Counted from the stretch's first letter, positions 26,244 through 37,084 are shown. The stretch is 64,000 nucleotides of DNA from Clostridia bacterium (GCA_017465465.1 JAFTWE010000014.1:1-64000), one strand, 5' to 3'. A program made the numbers and translations. The notes: generated by a model not told the origin, from the letters alone.

Positions 26244-27401
26244 TCACCATACAAATGAAACAGAAGCTCCGTTCTGATTGGCTTCAATCTCGCCTGTTGC
26301 CTCGGCACTTTCAGCAAACAATGTTGCCATTTCCTTAGTTGGAAAATCAATAGCTCCGTTCATAGTGAGGCTTGACGGAACATAAGCTTTCGGATGAAGC
26401 TTAAAGCCTGTGAGCCACCAATGAAGTGTTGGCTCCATTTCAAAAATAAGTTCATCACTGTGATAAAGCTTCATACTCATAACCATCATATCTTCATCAG
26501 CGGCGCAGTTATAAAAAGTGCCTGTTGAGCCGGTTTCGCGGTTATAAATTCCGATTTCTGCACCGGGAGCAACAAGATACTTGCCCTTCCAGAGCTGAAT
26601 CATCCATTCGCGGTTGTCATATTCAAACTTAACCCTTACAGTTACATAATCAAACAGCTTGGTAACATAGCAGAAAATATCGTAAGCCATTGTAAAACCA
26701 AAGCCTCTCTGCCACGAATTAACTGCAGTTGAAATTACATAATCATCAGTATCAAGAACAAAGCCGATGCCGAGAACACCTGTGTTATCCTTGCTGTTGA
26801 GAGTGTTGTTCACAGCGTCATAAATAATGCCTGTGTAAAAAAGCTCTGACTCACCGTATTCAAAATTAAGAACCAAACAAAGCTCATACTTCCCTTTTTC
26901 ACCTTCAACGGGAACAGAATAAAGCTCACAGCTGTCGATTGTTTTAAGGTATGCTCTCATAAATGAAACCGCAAAGCCTGCAATCACATTATCATCAGCA
27001 TAAAATTCGTCAGCCATTTCCTGAAGTGCAGGTTCAACAACAGCCATATCAAGCTTCAGCAATGACTTGATTTCATTTGAATTACCCTTAAGTGAAGGTA
27101 AATTTTCAATGAGCAGCTCGCAGTCAATAACGCCTTCGGTTTCTTCCTTTATGCCTGCAAAAATCTCATTTAAAAAGCCGTCAACCTTTATCTGCAGCTT
27201 TTCCTCAGGCAAAAGTCTGAATCCAAGCATGGATTCAAAAGCATTGTTGATTGTTTTAACATTTGAAATAAACTCCCGGGTGGTCAGCGGTGTGTAGCTG
27301 TCGTCAGACTCATCAGCCGCATAGCTCGGCACAACTGCCACGCTGAAAAGTAACACCATTGTGATAACCAAGGATGTTATTCTTTGAAACACTTTATTCA
27401 A
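26244..27401 (-). CDS. Secreted protein with DUF4474-like C-terminal domain
   Basis: A 385-residue exported protein. I start at the TTG at 27401: GGAGG lies eight bases upstream, and the resulting N-terminus is a good signal peptide (basic start, hydrophobic core, cleavage near SYAAD at about residue 30). The middle region is helical and unrecognised. The C-terminal half carries a WQRGFGFTMAYD segment and, further on, REWMIQLWKGKYLVAPGAEIG, which I recognise as the DUF4474 pattern common in Clostridia; its function is unknown. It has its own promoter and terminator. The domain call rests on memory of the pattern. Confidence 0.68.
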   Translation of the reverse strand: MNKVFQRITSLVITMVLLFSVAVVPSYAADESDDSYTPLTTREFISNVKTINNAFESMLGFRLLPEEKLQIKVDGFLNEIFAGIKEETEGVIDCELLIENLPSLKGNSNEIKSLLKLDMAVVEPALQEMADEFYADDNVIAGFAVSFMRAYLKTIDSCELYSVPVEGEKGKYELCLVLNFEYGESELFYTGIIYDAVNNTLNSKDNTGVLGIGFVLDTDDYVISTAVNSWQRGFGFTMAYDIFCYVTKLFDYVTVRVKFEYDNREWMIQLWKGKYLVAPGAEIGIYNRETGSTGTFYNCAADEDMMVMSMKLYHSDELIFEMEPTLHWWLTGFKLHPKAYVPSSLTMNGAIDFPTKEMATLFAESAEATGEIEANQNGASVSFVW

Positions 27402-27432
27402 GGTATATTCCTCCGAAATTCTTTTGTAGAAC

Positions 27433-27460
27433 ATTATATCACGATTTTTTAAAAAATCAA
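27433..27460 (-). promoter_or_regulatory. Promoter of DUF4474-like gene
   Basis: TTGATT, 16-base spacer, TATAAT on the minus strand, about 32 bases before the TTG start. Confidence 0.6.
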
Positions 27461-27691
27461 TTATTTATCGTCGAACTTGTCATCCATATTTGAAACAGGA
27501 TTTTCAGGAATGATAAATGCAAGAATGATGTAAAGGATTACACCGGGAAAGCCTGCAAGAAAAGCAGTTAAAAGAGCATATACAATTCTGATAAGAGTGG
27601 GGTCAATGTCAAAGTATTCACCCACGCCTGCGCATACACCGCAGAGCTTTTTGTCATTAACGCTTCTATAAAGTTTCTTTTTCATTTTCAT
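27461..27691 (-). CDS. PspC-domain membrane protein
   Basis: 76-residue protein made almost entirely of a PspC domain: KKLYRSVNDKKLCGVCAGVGEYF followed by DPTLIRIVYALL and a hydrophobic hairpin. PspC proteins sit in the membrane and take part in envelope-stress responses in proteobacteria; stand-alone copies like this are common in Firmicutes with less clear roles. Its 5' end overlaps the end of lgt by 26 bases, so it is co-translated with the lipoprotein-modification gene, a hint of an envelope role. Confidence 0.88.
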   Translation of the reverse strand: MKMKKKLYRSVNDKKLCGVCAGVGEYFDIDPTLIRIVYALLTAFLAGFPGVILYIILAFIIPENPVSNMDDKFDDK

Positions 27692-28670
27692 TTCCTCCGT
27701 TTTCAGTTACTTGAATTTCTGGTTCCTGAGCTTTTTCCTCTGCCTCTTTTTCGGCTTTGAGCTTTTCTTCCATAAAGAAGTCAATGCCGTCAATGGGCTG
27801 AGGATTCTTTTTATATTTCACCGTCAATGCAATCAGCGCAACAAGGCAAACCATAACGATTGCAAACGATAAAAGCTGTGACACTCTTATGGTGGTGTCG
27901 CCCACATAAAGGCTGTCTGTTCTGAAGCCTTCAATAATCATTCGGCCCGTGCCGTACCATACGCCGTAGCAAAGGAAGGTCTGACCGCTGAAAATTCTCA
28001 ATTTTTTAGTAATAAAGAAAAGAACAAAAAATCCGATAATGCACCAGATTGATTCATACAAGAATGTGGGGTGAACGGGTAAATTCGGGTCCATTTCAAT
28101 GCCTTTTTCAGCAAAAGTGCTCTGATGGTCCATAATATAAAGAGCTGTTTTTTTGCTCCACATTCCCCAAGGCAAATCGGTGTTTGTTCCGAATGCCTCC
28201 TGATTTGCAAAGTTGCCCCAACGGCCGATACCCTGACCGATAAGCAGGCTCATTCCGCCTATATCAAGCAGATTGTAAAAGTTGAGCTTTCTTATTTTGC
28301 AAACAACAAATGCCGCCGCAATTCCTCCGATAATTCCTCCGTAAATTGCCAGACCGCCGTTCCAGATTGCAAAAATTTCAAGAGGGTTGTCCTTGTATCT
28401 GTCCCATTCAAAAATGCAATAGTAAAGCCTTGCACCGATAATGGCAAAAATTGTGCCGTAAATGAGCACATCAATCATTTTATCAAGGCTCATCTTCCAT
28501 TTGTATGCCGTTCTGCCGCCAAAAAGAACAGCAAGCAAAAATCCAAAGGCAATTATCGCACCGTACCAACGGATTGTGATATCATTGCCGAAAAGATTAA
28601 ACTGAGCAAGAATTGACGAAACGGTAAAGCCCCTGTCAATCCCTGTAAAATAAACAACTGCAGAATCCAT
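27666..28670 (-). CDS. lgt: Prolipoprotein diacylglyceryl transferase
   Basis: Transfers diacylglycerol from phosphatidylglycerol to the lipobox cysteine of prolipoproteins, such as the WG-repeat lipoprotein at the left end. Seven-helix membrane protein of 334 residues. The Lgt signature is clear: GQGIGRWGNFANQEAFG near residue 155, containing the essential Arg and Asn, and the essential His region (HPTFLYES) near residue 205. The C-terminal 40 residues are a charged Glu/Lys tail not usual for the family. It follows the M16-family gene by three bases and overlaps the PspC gene. Confidence 0.95.
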   Translation of the reverse strand: MDSAVVYFTGIDRGFTVSSILAQFNLFGNDITIRWYGAIIAFGFLLAVLFGGRTAYKWKMSLDKMIDVLIYGTIFAIIGARLYYCIFEWDRYKDNPLEIFAIWNGGLAIYGGIIGGIAAAFVVCKIRKLNFYNLLDIGGMSLLIGQGIGRWGNFANQEAFGTNTDLPWGMWSKKTALYIMDHQSTFAEKGIEMDPNLPVHPTFLYESIWCIIGFFVLFFITKKLRIFSGQTFLCYGVWYGTGRMIIEGFRTDSLYVGDTTIRVSQLLSFAIVMVCLVALIALTVKYKKNPQPIDGIDFFMEEKLKAEKEAEEKAQEPEIQVTENGGNENEKETL

Positions 28671-28673
28671 TTA

Positions 28674-29954
28674 TTATTCCTCCAAGGGCAAAATCACAGA
28701 GAGCACACTGAACTCATCAAGCATAATTTCCTGAAGCAATTCATTGAGATATTGAACGGTGATTTTTTCATATTCTTCAAAATCCGTAAAAACATCTTCG
28801 TTCCAGAAATATGAAACTGCCATATTGTTTGCAATTTCATCCACATCATTAAGCCCCATAATCATTCTGCCGTAAAGCTTTTTGCGTGTTCTGTTAAATT
28901 CTTTTTCACTGATGCCGTTTTCTCTGAATTTCTGCACCTCTGCTTTAATTTCAGCTTCAACTGCTTTCGGGTCTGAGCTTTCACCGCCAAAAAGAACAGC
29001 GCTGTAACCAAAGCCTGTAAAATATTCATAAGAGAAGGTGGTGTTTATCAGCTTTTTATCAAGCAAGCTCTTATAAAGCTGTGATGACGGGCTTGCAATT
29101 ATATCAAGAATCATATCCACCGCAAGCTCGCGCTTTGTGGGCTGAGCAGGGTCAGGATAATTCTCTTTAAAGCCGAGCATAAACTGAGGAGCTGAAACCG
29201 ACAGCTTTTCTTCTGTATAATGCGCAACAATCTCTTTCGGCTCGTCAAAGACCTTTCTTTCAATCATACCGCCGTCGCCGTTTTTGTCTATAACCCGGTC
29301 GGCAACCTCAATAACATCATCAACACTTACATTGCCCGCAATAGCAAGCACCATATTGCCAAGGTTATAAAAGCTGTTGTAGCAATCGTAAAGCATATCT
29401 GCCGAAATTTCTGCAATAGATTCGCAGGTACCTGCAATATCTGTTCTCAAAGGATGATTATGATACATCGCTCTGAAAAGGTTAAACATAATCTCCCAGT
29501 CAGGAACATCCTTATACATCATAATTTCCTGACCGATAATGCCCTGCTCCTTTTCAACCGTCTGCTGAGTAAAATAAGGGTGCTGAACAAAATCAAGAAG
29601 AATTTCAAGATTCTGCCTGAAATTGCCTGAGCAGGAAAAAAGATATCCTGTTCTGTCAAAGCTTGTGTAAGCGTTGGCAGATGCCCCTGTTTTAGCAAAG
29701 CGTTCAAAAGCGTCCAAATCTTCGCTTTCAAAAAGCTTGTGTTCAAGGAAATGGGCTGTGCCCTCAGGAATGGTTTTATATGAGCCGTCAGGCTGAGGGA
29801 TTTGTGTATCAATCGAGCCGTACTTCGTCATAAAAACCGCATACGCACCTGAATATCCGCTCTTTGGCATAACGAGAATTTTAAGACCTGACGGATGAGA
29901 AATATCATAATACATCTCATCAAGACGTTCATTGCGAACTTCTTTAATTTCCAT
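28674..29954 (-). CDS. M16-family zinc peptidase, YfmH-like
   Basis: 426-residue insulinase-type peptidase. The inverted zinc motif HFLEH (HxxEH) is present near residue 72, with a downstream Glu expected about 75 residues later, so this copy looks catalytically competent. The start at 29954 has GGAGGG upstream and overlaps the preceding M16 gene by 11 bases; a longer frame upstream has no ribosome-binding site. The two adjacent proteins correspond to the YmfF/YmfH (YfmF/YfmH) pair of Firmicutes. That pair has been linked by annotation to EF-P modification; its true substrate is not established. Only one of the pair keeps the zinc motif, as in mitochondrial-type processing peptidases. Confidence 0.87.
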   Translation of the reverse strand: MEIKEVRNERLDEMYYDISHPSGLKILVMPKSGYSGAYAVFMTKYGSIDTQIPQPDGSYKTIPEGTAHFLEHKLFESEDLDAFERFAKTGASANAYTSFDRTGYLFSCSGNFRQNLEILLDFVQHPYFTQQTVEKEQGIIGQEIMMYKDVPDWEIMFNLFRAMYHNHPLRTDIAGTCESIAEISADMLYDCYNSFYNLGNMVLAIAGNVSVDDVIEVADRVIDKNGDGGMIERKVFDEPKEIVAHYTEEKLSVSAPQFMLGFKENYPDPAQPTKRELAVDMILDIIASPSSQLYKSLLDKKLINTTFSYEYFTGFGYSAVLFGGESSDPKAVEAEIKAEVQKFRENGISEKEFNRTRKKLYGRMIMGLNDVDEIANNMAVSYFWNEDVFTDFEEYEKITVQYLNELLQEIMLDEFSVLSVILPLEE

Positions 29955-31221
29955 CTTCTTCACCCTCCCCATTACCTCTGAGCATATAAACTGTGTCCAG
30001 CATAATAGTCTTTGCGGCTCTGATAACCTGAGCCTTATCAACCTCTTTAAACTTTTCTACCTGCTCTTCAGGAGAAATAAGCTCATCTCTTAAAATCTGA
30101 GCAGTGTACCAACTGCAAAGACTTTCGGGAATATCATTAACGCTGAGCCTTCCGTCGCAGATGCTTTTAATTGAAGAAGAAAAAACTTCATTTGAAAAAT
30201 TGCCCTCTGCAACCTCTTTGAGCTGGTTGAGAATTTCGCTCTTTGCCTTTTCTTCGTTTGCGTTTTCAATTCCGCTTTGAATCATTACAACGCCCTTCTG
30301 AGCAAAAAGGCTTGCAGAGCAGTAATAGCAAAGGCTCATTTTTTCACGCACAACAGAGAAAAGCTTTGAATAAGTGCCGCCGCCAAAAATATCCACAGCA
30401 ACCTTCATAGGATAAACATTGTCATCTTCATTTCTCATACCCGCTCTGAAGCCCATAACAAGCTTACCCTGCTTAACAGGTAAGGTTTCACAAACATAAT
30501 TGGGCTTGGGGAAGCCTGCAAAAAATTCGGTTTCTCTCACAACAGGATTACGCTCAATTTTCGAAAACTTTTCTGTAAGAATATCTTTTATCATATCGGG
30601 CTCACTGCTGCCAACCATAGTCAGCTGCATTTTTGCTGTTTTCAATAAATCAAGCCACTGGAGATAAATATCTCTGCCTGTGAGAGCTGAAATTTCTTCA
30701 ACAGTTCCCAGTCTGTTTTTACCGTATGCTTCATTGGCAAACATAATCTGTTCACAACGGTCAAAGGCGTAATGACGCTTGTCATTTTGTTCAGCCTCAA
30801 GCTTTTCAATAAGAAGACGCTTTTCTTCTTCAACAATATCATCAGGGAAAGCTTCATTTACAACAATCGGCTCAAACACAAGCTTTGTTAAAAGCTCAAC
30901 ACATTCGTCAGTAACCTTATCACCGTTTAATGCAAAGCGGTCATCCACCGCAGTCATATTTATAGAAAGTAAAAGATTTTCACCCAGCTTTATTACGGAA
31001 GAAGACACAACTGCGCCGTAAAGCTCATCAAGCTTGCCGTTAAAAGCAGTGAAATCAGGATATTCAGCACACCTGCGGCGAAGCAGATACGGCAAAATAG
31101 CCTTTGCAGAAATATTGCCCTCCAGGGGAGTTGCCATAGTGAAGCTGATTCGGCTTGTTTTAAATTTGTCGGTTTTAATGCTGACAAGCCTTACACCCTC
31201 GGCAATTTCAAAAACTGTCAT
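29944..31221 (-). CDS. M16-family peptidase-like protein, YfmF-like (non-catalytic partner)
   Basis: 425-residue M16-fold protein. Where the active partner has HxxEH, this one reads LRRRCAEYP, so the zinc ligands are gone and it is probably a regulatory or structural partner of the next gene product. It keeps the family fold and length, including the GGTYSKLFSVVREK segment near residue 290. The ATG at 31221 is chosen because GGAGG lies five bases upstream; an ATG four codons earlier overlaps that site. It heads the transcript M16-M16-lgt-pspC behind a sigma-A promoter. Confidence 0.85.
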   Translation of the reverse strand: MTVFEIAEGVRLVSIKTDKFKTSRISFTMATPLEGNISAKAILPYLLRRRCAEYPDFTAFNGKLDELYGAVVSSSVIKLGENLLLSINMTAVDDRFALNGDKVTDECVELLTKLVFEPIVVNEAFPDDIVEEEKRLLIEKLEAEQNDKRHYAFDRCEQIMFANEAYGKNRLGTVEEISALTGRDIYLQWLDLLKTAKMQLTMVGSSEPDMIKDILTEKFSKIERNPVVRETEFFAGFPKPNYVCETLPVKQGKLVMGFRAGMRNEDDNVYPMKVAVDIFGGGTYSKLFSVVREKMSLCYYCSASLFAQKGVVMIQSGIENANEEKAKSEILNQLKEVAEGNFSNEVFSSSIKSICDGRLSVNDIPESLCSWYTAQILRDELISPEEQVEKFKEVDKAQVIRAAKTIMLDTVYMLRGNGEGEEDGN

Positions 31222-31258
31222 ACTGACCTCCAAAAATGAGCAAAATATTGATAGTATT

Positions 31259-31287
31259 ATTTTACCATAAAAAAATCAAAAATACAA
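31259..31287 (-). promoter_or_regulatory. Promoter of M16-lgt-pspC operon
   Basis: TTGTAT, 17-base spacer, TAAAAT on the minus strand, 38 bases before the start. Confidence 0.55.
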
Positions 31288-31289
31288 TA

Positions 31290-31325
31290 CATCCAAAAAA
31301 TGCAAGTACCGCCCTTGCGAGCGGC
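31290..31325 (-). terminator. Probable terminator of arabinofuranosidase gene
   Basis: GTGCCGC pairs imperfectly with GGCGGTAC on the minus strand, followed after five bases by TTTTTT. The gap before the T run lowers confidence. Confidence 0.5.
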
Positions 31326-31334
31326 ACTAAAATT

Positions 31335-32843
<1,509 letters not shown>

Positions 32844-32854
32844 TTAGTGTTTTT

Positions 32855-32883
32855 ATTTTATCAATTTTATCTGAATAAAGCAA
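32855..32883 (-). promoter_or_regulatory. Promoter of arabinofuranosidase gene
   Basis: TTGCTT, 17-base spacer, TAAAAT on the minus strand, 30 bases before the start. Confidence 0.5.
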
Positions 32884-32917
32884 TAGAAAAAGCAAAAACC
32901 CTCCTTGTGGGAGGGTT
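32884..32917 (-). terminator. glgP: Intrinsic terminator of glgP
   Basis: AACCCTCC pairs with GGAGGGTT around a five-base loop, followed by a T-rich run on the minus strand. Confidence 0.85.
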
Positions 32918-32923
32918 AGAATT

Positions 32924-35356
32924 TTACTTTTTCTTTTTGGTTGTTTCGCTGAAAACAACAGGTTTTGTGTGCCAGATGTTTTCTGCATACTCGTTAACTG
33001 CTCGGTCAGCGGCAAATCGGCCTGCACCGGCAATATTCATAAGCATCATCTTGTTCCACTTATCTTTATCGGTAAAGAGCTTTTCAGCATCGTTCTGAGC
33101 GCGTTTATAATCAGCAAAATCAGCAAGCACCATATATGGGTCGTGGTGAGTGATTGTTGCGCCGATTTCGGGGAAGGTCTTTCCGTTAATACCCGAATTG
33201 ATAAAGTCGATTACCTTCTTAAGCTCGGGGCTGTTCTGATAATAATTCATCGGTGAATAGCCGTCACGCTTAAGGTTATTAACCTCAGGTGTGCTCATAC
33301 CGAAAATCATAATATTATCGTCACCCACTGCCTCGTGAATTTCAACATTTGCACCGTCCATTGTGCCCAGGGTAACAGCGCCGTTAATCATAAGCTTCAT
33401 ATTACCAGTACCGCTTGCCTCTGTGCCTGAAAGTGAAATCTGCTCACTGATGTCAGCCGCAGGCATAAGCTTTTCAGCAAGGGTTACATTGTAATCTTCA
33501 AGGTAAACCACCTTAAGTCTGCCGCGCATATCAGGGTCATTATTGATTAAATCTGCCAAAGCGCAAATGAAACTGATGATTTTCTTTGCCATAAAGTAGC
33601 CTGAAGCGGCCTTTGCGGCAAAAATATAAGTGTGAGGAATGAAATCTCCGTCAGGATTTTCTTTGATTGCAAGATATTTTGAAACAATGTGGAATGCATT
33701 GAGGTGCTGACGCTTATACTCGTGAAGTCGCTTAACCTGAACATCAAAAATCGAGTTGGGGTCAAGGTCAACGCCGTTAGTCTTTTTAACAAGCTTAGCA
33801 AACTCTTTTTTGTTATTAAGCTTAATTTCAGCAAGCTTATCGAGAACTTCTTTATCCTCAGCAAAATCAGCAAGCTTTGAAAGAGTTGAAGCGTTATATA
33901 CAAAGTCACCGCCGATGAGCTTTGTGAGGTATTCGGTAAGCTCGGGGTTTGACTGGCAGAGCCAACGCCTGTGAGCAATACCGTTAGTTACATTTTTGAA
34001 CTTATCGGGAGTAACTGTATAGAAATCATTAAACACGCTGTCTTTAAGAATCTGAGAATGAAGAGCAGAAACACCGTTGACGCTGTGGCTGCCTGCAACG
34101 CAGAGGTTAGCCATTCTGATAACGCCGTTTGAAACGATTGCCATTCTTTCAACCTTGCCTGCATCGCCTGTTGCGTTCCAGATAAAGCTGCGGAAGCGGT
34201 TGTCAATTTCTTTAGTGATTTCATAAATTCTCGGAAGAAGACGCTTATACAAATCCTCAGGCCAGCATTCAAGAGCCTCTGCCATAACTGTGTGGTTAGT
34301 ATAAGCAACAGTTTTGGTAACAATATCCCATGCATCGTCCCACTTATATCCGCACTCGTCAAGGAAAATTCTCATAAGCTCGGGAATAGCTAATGTGGGA
34401 TGGGTGTCGTTAATATGAATTGCTGTTTTCTGAGCAAAGTTTTCAAGAGTTCCGTGGTGGCGGAGGTGGTTATTAACAATATCCTGAATTGAAGCAGAAA
34501 CAAGGAAATACTGCTGGCGAAGACGAAGGCTCTTGCCCTCGGAATGGTTGTCTGCAGGGTAAAGCACCTTACTGATAACCTCTGCCATAGCGTTCTGCTC
34601 CATAGCTCTCATATAGTCGCCCTGATTAAACATATCCATATCAAGGCCGGGAGCCTTTGCACTCCAGAGGCGAAGCACGCTTACGCCCTTGCCGTCTTTA
34701 CCTGCAACATACATATCGTGAGGAATTGCTTTAACGATTTTGTTATCGTGAATTGTTACAGAATGATATGCCTGGTCCCAATGGTCCTCAATCCAGCCCT
34801 CAAAGCTGATATCAACAGCTTCATCCTCTCTGGGAACAAGCCAGCTTTCACCGCCGGGGAGCCAGAAATCGGGAAGCTCGGTCTGCCAACCGTCAACAAG
34901 CTTCTGGCGGAAGATGCCGTATTCATACATAATTGAGTAGCCTGTTGCGTAGTAATTGTCGGTTGCAAGTCCGTCAAGGTAGCAAGCGGCAAGACGGCCA
35001 AGACCGCCGTTACCAAGGCCCGCATCAGGCTCGCAGTCATAGAGCTTTTCAAGCTTAATGCCGAAATCCTTAAGTGCAGAAGCAAATGTATTTGTAAGAT
35101 TAAGATTATAAAGGTTGTTCTTCAAAGAACGGCCCATAAGAAATTCCATGCAAAGGTAATAAACCTTTTTGGAATCGGACTTTTTATGTTGCTCATAAAA
35201 ATCTTTTCTGCCCTGCATCATCATTTCACGCACAATAAGAGCAATAGCCTTATAATAATGCTCATAGGTAGCCTCTTCTGCCGTTACGCCGAAATAATGA
35301 GCAAGCTTGCCTTCGATAAGGTCTTTAGCCTGTTTTTTTGTAAGCTTATAATTCAT
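32924..35356 (-). CDS. glgP: Glycogen/alpha-glucan phosphorylase
   Basis: PLP enzyme (GT35) that phosphorolyses storage or imported alpha-1,4-glucans to glucose 1-phosphate. 810 residues, family length. The PLP lysine is in EASGTGNMKLMINGA near residue 660; other family blocks are GLGNGGLGRLAACYLD near residue 115 and the KRLHEYKRQ segment near residue 560. A short basic C-terminal tail (TTKKKK) is present. No other glycogen genes are adjacent. The start ATG has AGGAGG ten bases upstream. Identification is secure; whether glycogen or maltodextrin is the main substrate cannot be told. Confidence 0.95.
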   Translation of the reverse strand: MNYKLTKKQAKDLIEGKLAHYFGVTAEEATYEHYYKAIALIVREMMMQGRKDFYEQHKKSDSKKVYYLCMEFLMGRSLKNNLYNLNLTNTFASALKDFGIKLEKLYDCEPDAGLGNGGLGRLAACYLDGLATDNYYATGYSIMYEYGIFRQKLVDGWQTELPDFWLPGGESWLVPREDEAVDISFEGWIEDHWDQAYHSVTIHDNKIVKAIPHDMYVAGKDGKGVSVLRLWSAKAPGLDMDMFNQGDYMRAMEQNAMAEVISKVLYPADNHSEGKSLRLRQQYFLVSASIQDIVNNHLRHHGTLENFAQKTAIHINDTHPTLAIPELMRIFLDECGYKWDDAWDIVTKTVAYTNHTVMAEALECWPEDLYKRLLPRIYEITKEIDNRFRSFIWNATGDAGKVERMAIVSNGVIRMANLCVAGSHSVNGVSALHSQILKDSVFNDFYTVTPDKFKNVTNGIAHRRWLCQSNPELTEYLTKLIGGDFVYNASTLSKLADFAEDKEVLDKLAEIKLNNKKEFAKLVKKTNGVDLDPNSIFDVQVKRLHEYKRQHLNAFHIVSKYLAIKENPDGDFIPHTYIFAAKAASGYFMAKKIISFICALADLINNDPDMRGRLKVVYLEDYNVTLAEKLMPAADISEQISLSGTEASGTGNMKLMINGAVTLGTMDGANVEIHEAVGDDNIMIFGMSTPEVNNLKRDGYSPMNYYQNSPELKKVIDFINSGINGKTFPEIGATITHHDPYMVLADFADYKRAQNDAEKLFTDKDKWNKMMLMNIAGAGRFAADRAVNEYAENIWHTKPVVFSETTKKKK

Positions 35357-35595
35357 AGATATGACCTCCTGCCATAAGTCTGTTATTATTTTATACTAAA
35401 CCGCTATAAATTACAACAGTTATTTATAAAAATAATTTGATTGATTTTTGTGTCTTTTGCCAAAAAGAGCTTGTCTTTTTAACTATTTTTAAATTATTTA
35501 TGGATATTTTTCACAAATTATCCTGTTTTTATCTCTGTAAGCAATGATATGCACCCTAGCGAAATCAATTTTTTGATGAAATTTGACACATTCTA

Positions 35596-35624
35596 TTGAC
35601 CGAAGAAGCACAAAAGAGTACAAT
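35596..35624 (+). promoter_or_regulatory. Promoter of GDPD gene
   Basis: TTGACC, 17-base spacer, TACAAT on the plus strand, 28 bases before the start at 35652. The rest of the 295-base gap at 35357-35651 is AT-rich; a possible glgP -10 (TATAAA on the minus strand near 35390) lacks a good -35. Confidence 0.6.
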
Positions 35625-35651
35625 TCAGATATCACAGTTAAGGAGTTAATT

Positions 35652-36497
35652 ATGAAAAGCAAATCAAAAAAGCTGATTGCCATTCTTTTAAGTATAACAA
35701 TCATAATTATCGGCGGCGGAGCTTATTTTTATTTAAGACATTACAGAACCCCTGCCAAAGAAACGGTAAAGCTCAGTGAATTTACCGATGCCGCCGACAT
35801 CAGCCTCACCGCTCACAGAGGGCTTTCGGCGCTTGCCCCCGAAAACACAATCCCCGCCATTGAGCTGGCAGGTCAGAACGGCTACAAATATGCTGAATTT
35901 GACATTCATCTTACCGAGGACGGAGTATGGATTTTAAACCACGAGGAGCATTTAATAAGAATGACGGGCAAGCTTGGTTACATAAAAGATTACACCTACT
36001 TTGAGCTTGCAGAATATAACATCAACAACGGCGCAAATCACGAAAATTATCCCAATTTAAAAATGCCGTCTTTAGACGATGCACTGGATACCTGCCTTAA
36101 ATATAATATAATCCCGATGATTGAGATTAAGGATTATACCGACAGCGGGATTAAATCTCTTGTTAATTCAATCACCGAGCACGGCTTCGAAGATTCCTGC
36201 TATGTAATCTCTTTTAAATACGACGCTATTGAGGCTGTTGAAAAAGCAAACCCTAACATTGATATTTTGTATCTCATAGAAAAGCTTGACGAAGAGCATC
36301 TGAGCCGATGCCTTGATAATCCTCACAGAGGAGTGAGCTTCAAGGCCGACCCGAAAGCTAACACCGCAGAAAAAATCAACAAGCTTAAAGAAAAACGAAT
36401 TGAGCTCTTTACCTGGACTGTTGACGAAAAGGATGCCATTGATTATTATTACCCGTTAGGCGTTAAAAATTTTGTAACCAACAGAATATTGCCATAA
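35652..36497 (+). CDS. Membrane-anchored glycerophosphodiester phosphodiesterase
   Basis: 281-residue protein with a basic N-terminus, one transmembrane anchor (about 8-28) and an extracytoplasmic GDPD domain. It hydrolyses glycerophosphodiesters, from phospholipid turnover or teichoic-acid-like polymers, to glycerol 3-phosphate and an alcohol. Motifs: TAHRGLSALAPENT near residue 60, EFDIHLTEDG near residue 90 and MIEIKDY near residue 160. The usual HD after the second strand reads HEE here. The ATG at 35652 has AAGGAG nine bases upstream; the frame's earlier ATG lies within the promoter. Monocistronic, with a terminator shared with the convergent P-loop gene. Confidence 0.86.
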   Translation: MKSKSKKLIAILLSITIIIIGGGAYFYLRHYRTPAKETVKLSEFTDAADISLTAHRGLSALAPENTIPAIELAGQNGYKYAEFDIHLTEDGVWILNHEEHLIRMTGKLGYIKDYTYFELAEYNINNGANHENYPNLKMPSLDDALDTCLKYNIIPMIEIKDYTDSGIKSLVNSITEHGFEDSCYVISFKYDAIEAVEKANPNIDILYLIEKLDEEHLSRCLDNPHRGVSFKADPKANTAEKINKLKEKRIELFTWTVDEKDAIDYYYPLGVKNFVTNRILP

Positions 36498-36502
36498 AAG
36501 CC

Positions 36503-36540
36503 AACAACACCAAAGCTTAAAGCCAAGGTGTTGTTTCTTT
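36503..36540. terminator. Convergent terminator, GDPD / P-loop kinase
   Basis: ACAACACC pairs with GGTGTTGT, followed by TTCTTTTTC on the plus strand; the left arm lies beyond the P-loop gene stop on the other strand. Confidence 0.7.
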
Positions 36541-37035
36541 TTCATAATCTTTATCTATCAAAATATATTCATTTTTATATTTCTGACACATTTTTAAATT
36601 ATACTCGTTCTCTTTTATCAATTCATCTTTTGAAAGACAAGCATCATATAATCTTTTTTCAATCACATTTGCAAATTCAGCTATTTTTGAAAAATTATTT
36701 TCAATATAGCTCTTAGTCATAATTAAACAAATATATTTGATTTCTTTGAGATATTTTCCATCAAGACCATCTCTCCAGTCAAACGGAATATAACAGCCCT
36801 CTACGATTAAGTTTTGATTATTTTCCACCGCTGTTTTTATCATCTCTCTTACAATCGGCCATAAATAATCAACAAGCTTTTCATCATCTTCAGCAGTCAA
36901 TTCAGTCTGTTTACTTCTTATCAGCCCCATTTTTAAATGATCGATTGAAAGATATGGAAAATTATATTTATCAAGTAATTTTTGTGCCAGAGCTGTTTTG
37001 CCGGTATGCGTGGCACCTGTAATCAGAACAATCAT
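36517..37035 (-). CDS. P-loop nucleotide kinase-like protein
   Basis: 172-residue AAA_33/zeta-toxin-type P-loop protein. A Walker A GATHTGKTALAQ at residues 7-18 and a following YLSIDHLKMG strand with an acidic residue match small-molecule kinases such as adenylylsulfate or 2-phosphoglycerate-type kinases, but no substrate motif is recognisable. Base composition is visibly more AT-rich than the neighbours, a hint of recent acquisition. No antitoxin gene is adjacent, so a zeta-type toxin is not supported. The start ATG at 37035 follows a weak GTGAAAA site. Confidence 0.62.
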   Translation of the reverse strand: MIVLITGATHTGKTALAQKLLDKYNFPYLSIDHLKMGLIRSKQTELTAEDDEKLVDYLWPIVREMIKTAVENNQNLIVEGCYIPFDWRDGLDGKYLKEIKYICLIMTKSYIENNFSKIAEFANVIEKRLYDACLSKDELIKENEYNLKMCQKYKNEYILIDKDYEKETTPWL

Positions 37036-37046
37036 TTTTCACCTAT

Positions 37047-37080
37047 GCAAAAGAGAAGCCTCTTTGAAGCTTCTCTTTTT
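37047..37080 (-). terminator. Intrinsic terminator of ceramidase-like gene
   Basis: AGAGAAGC pairs with GCTTCTCT (imperfect longer stem), with TTTT on the minus strand, just past the stop. Confidence 0.8.
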
Positions 37081-37084
37081 AAAA

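Noticed and set aside
36517..37035. Zeta-type toxin
   Set aside because: The P-loop fits many small kinases and no antitoxin partner is adjacent.
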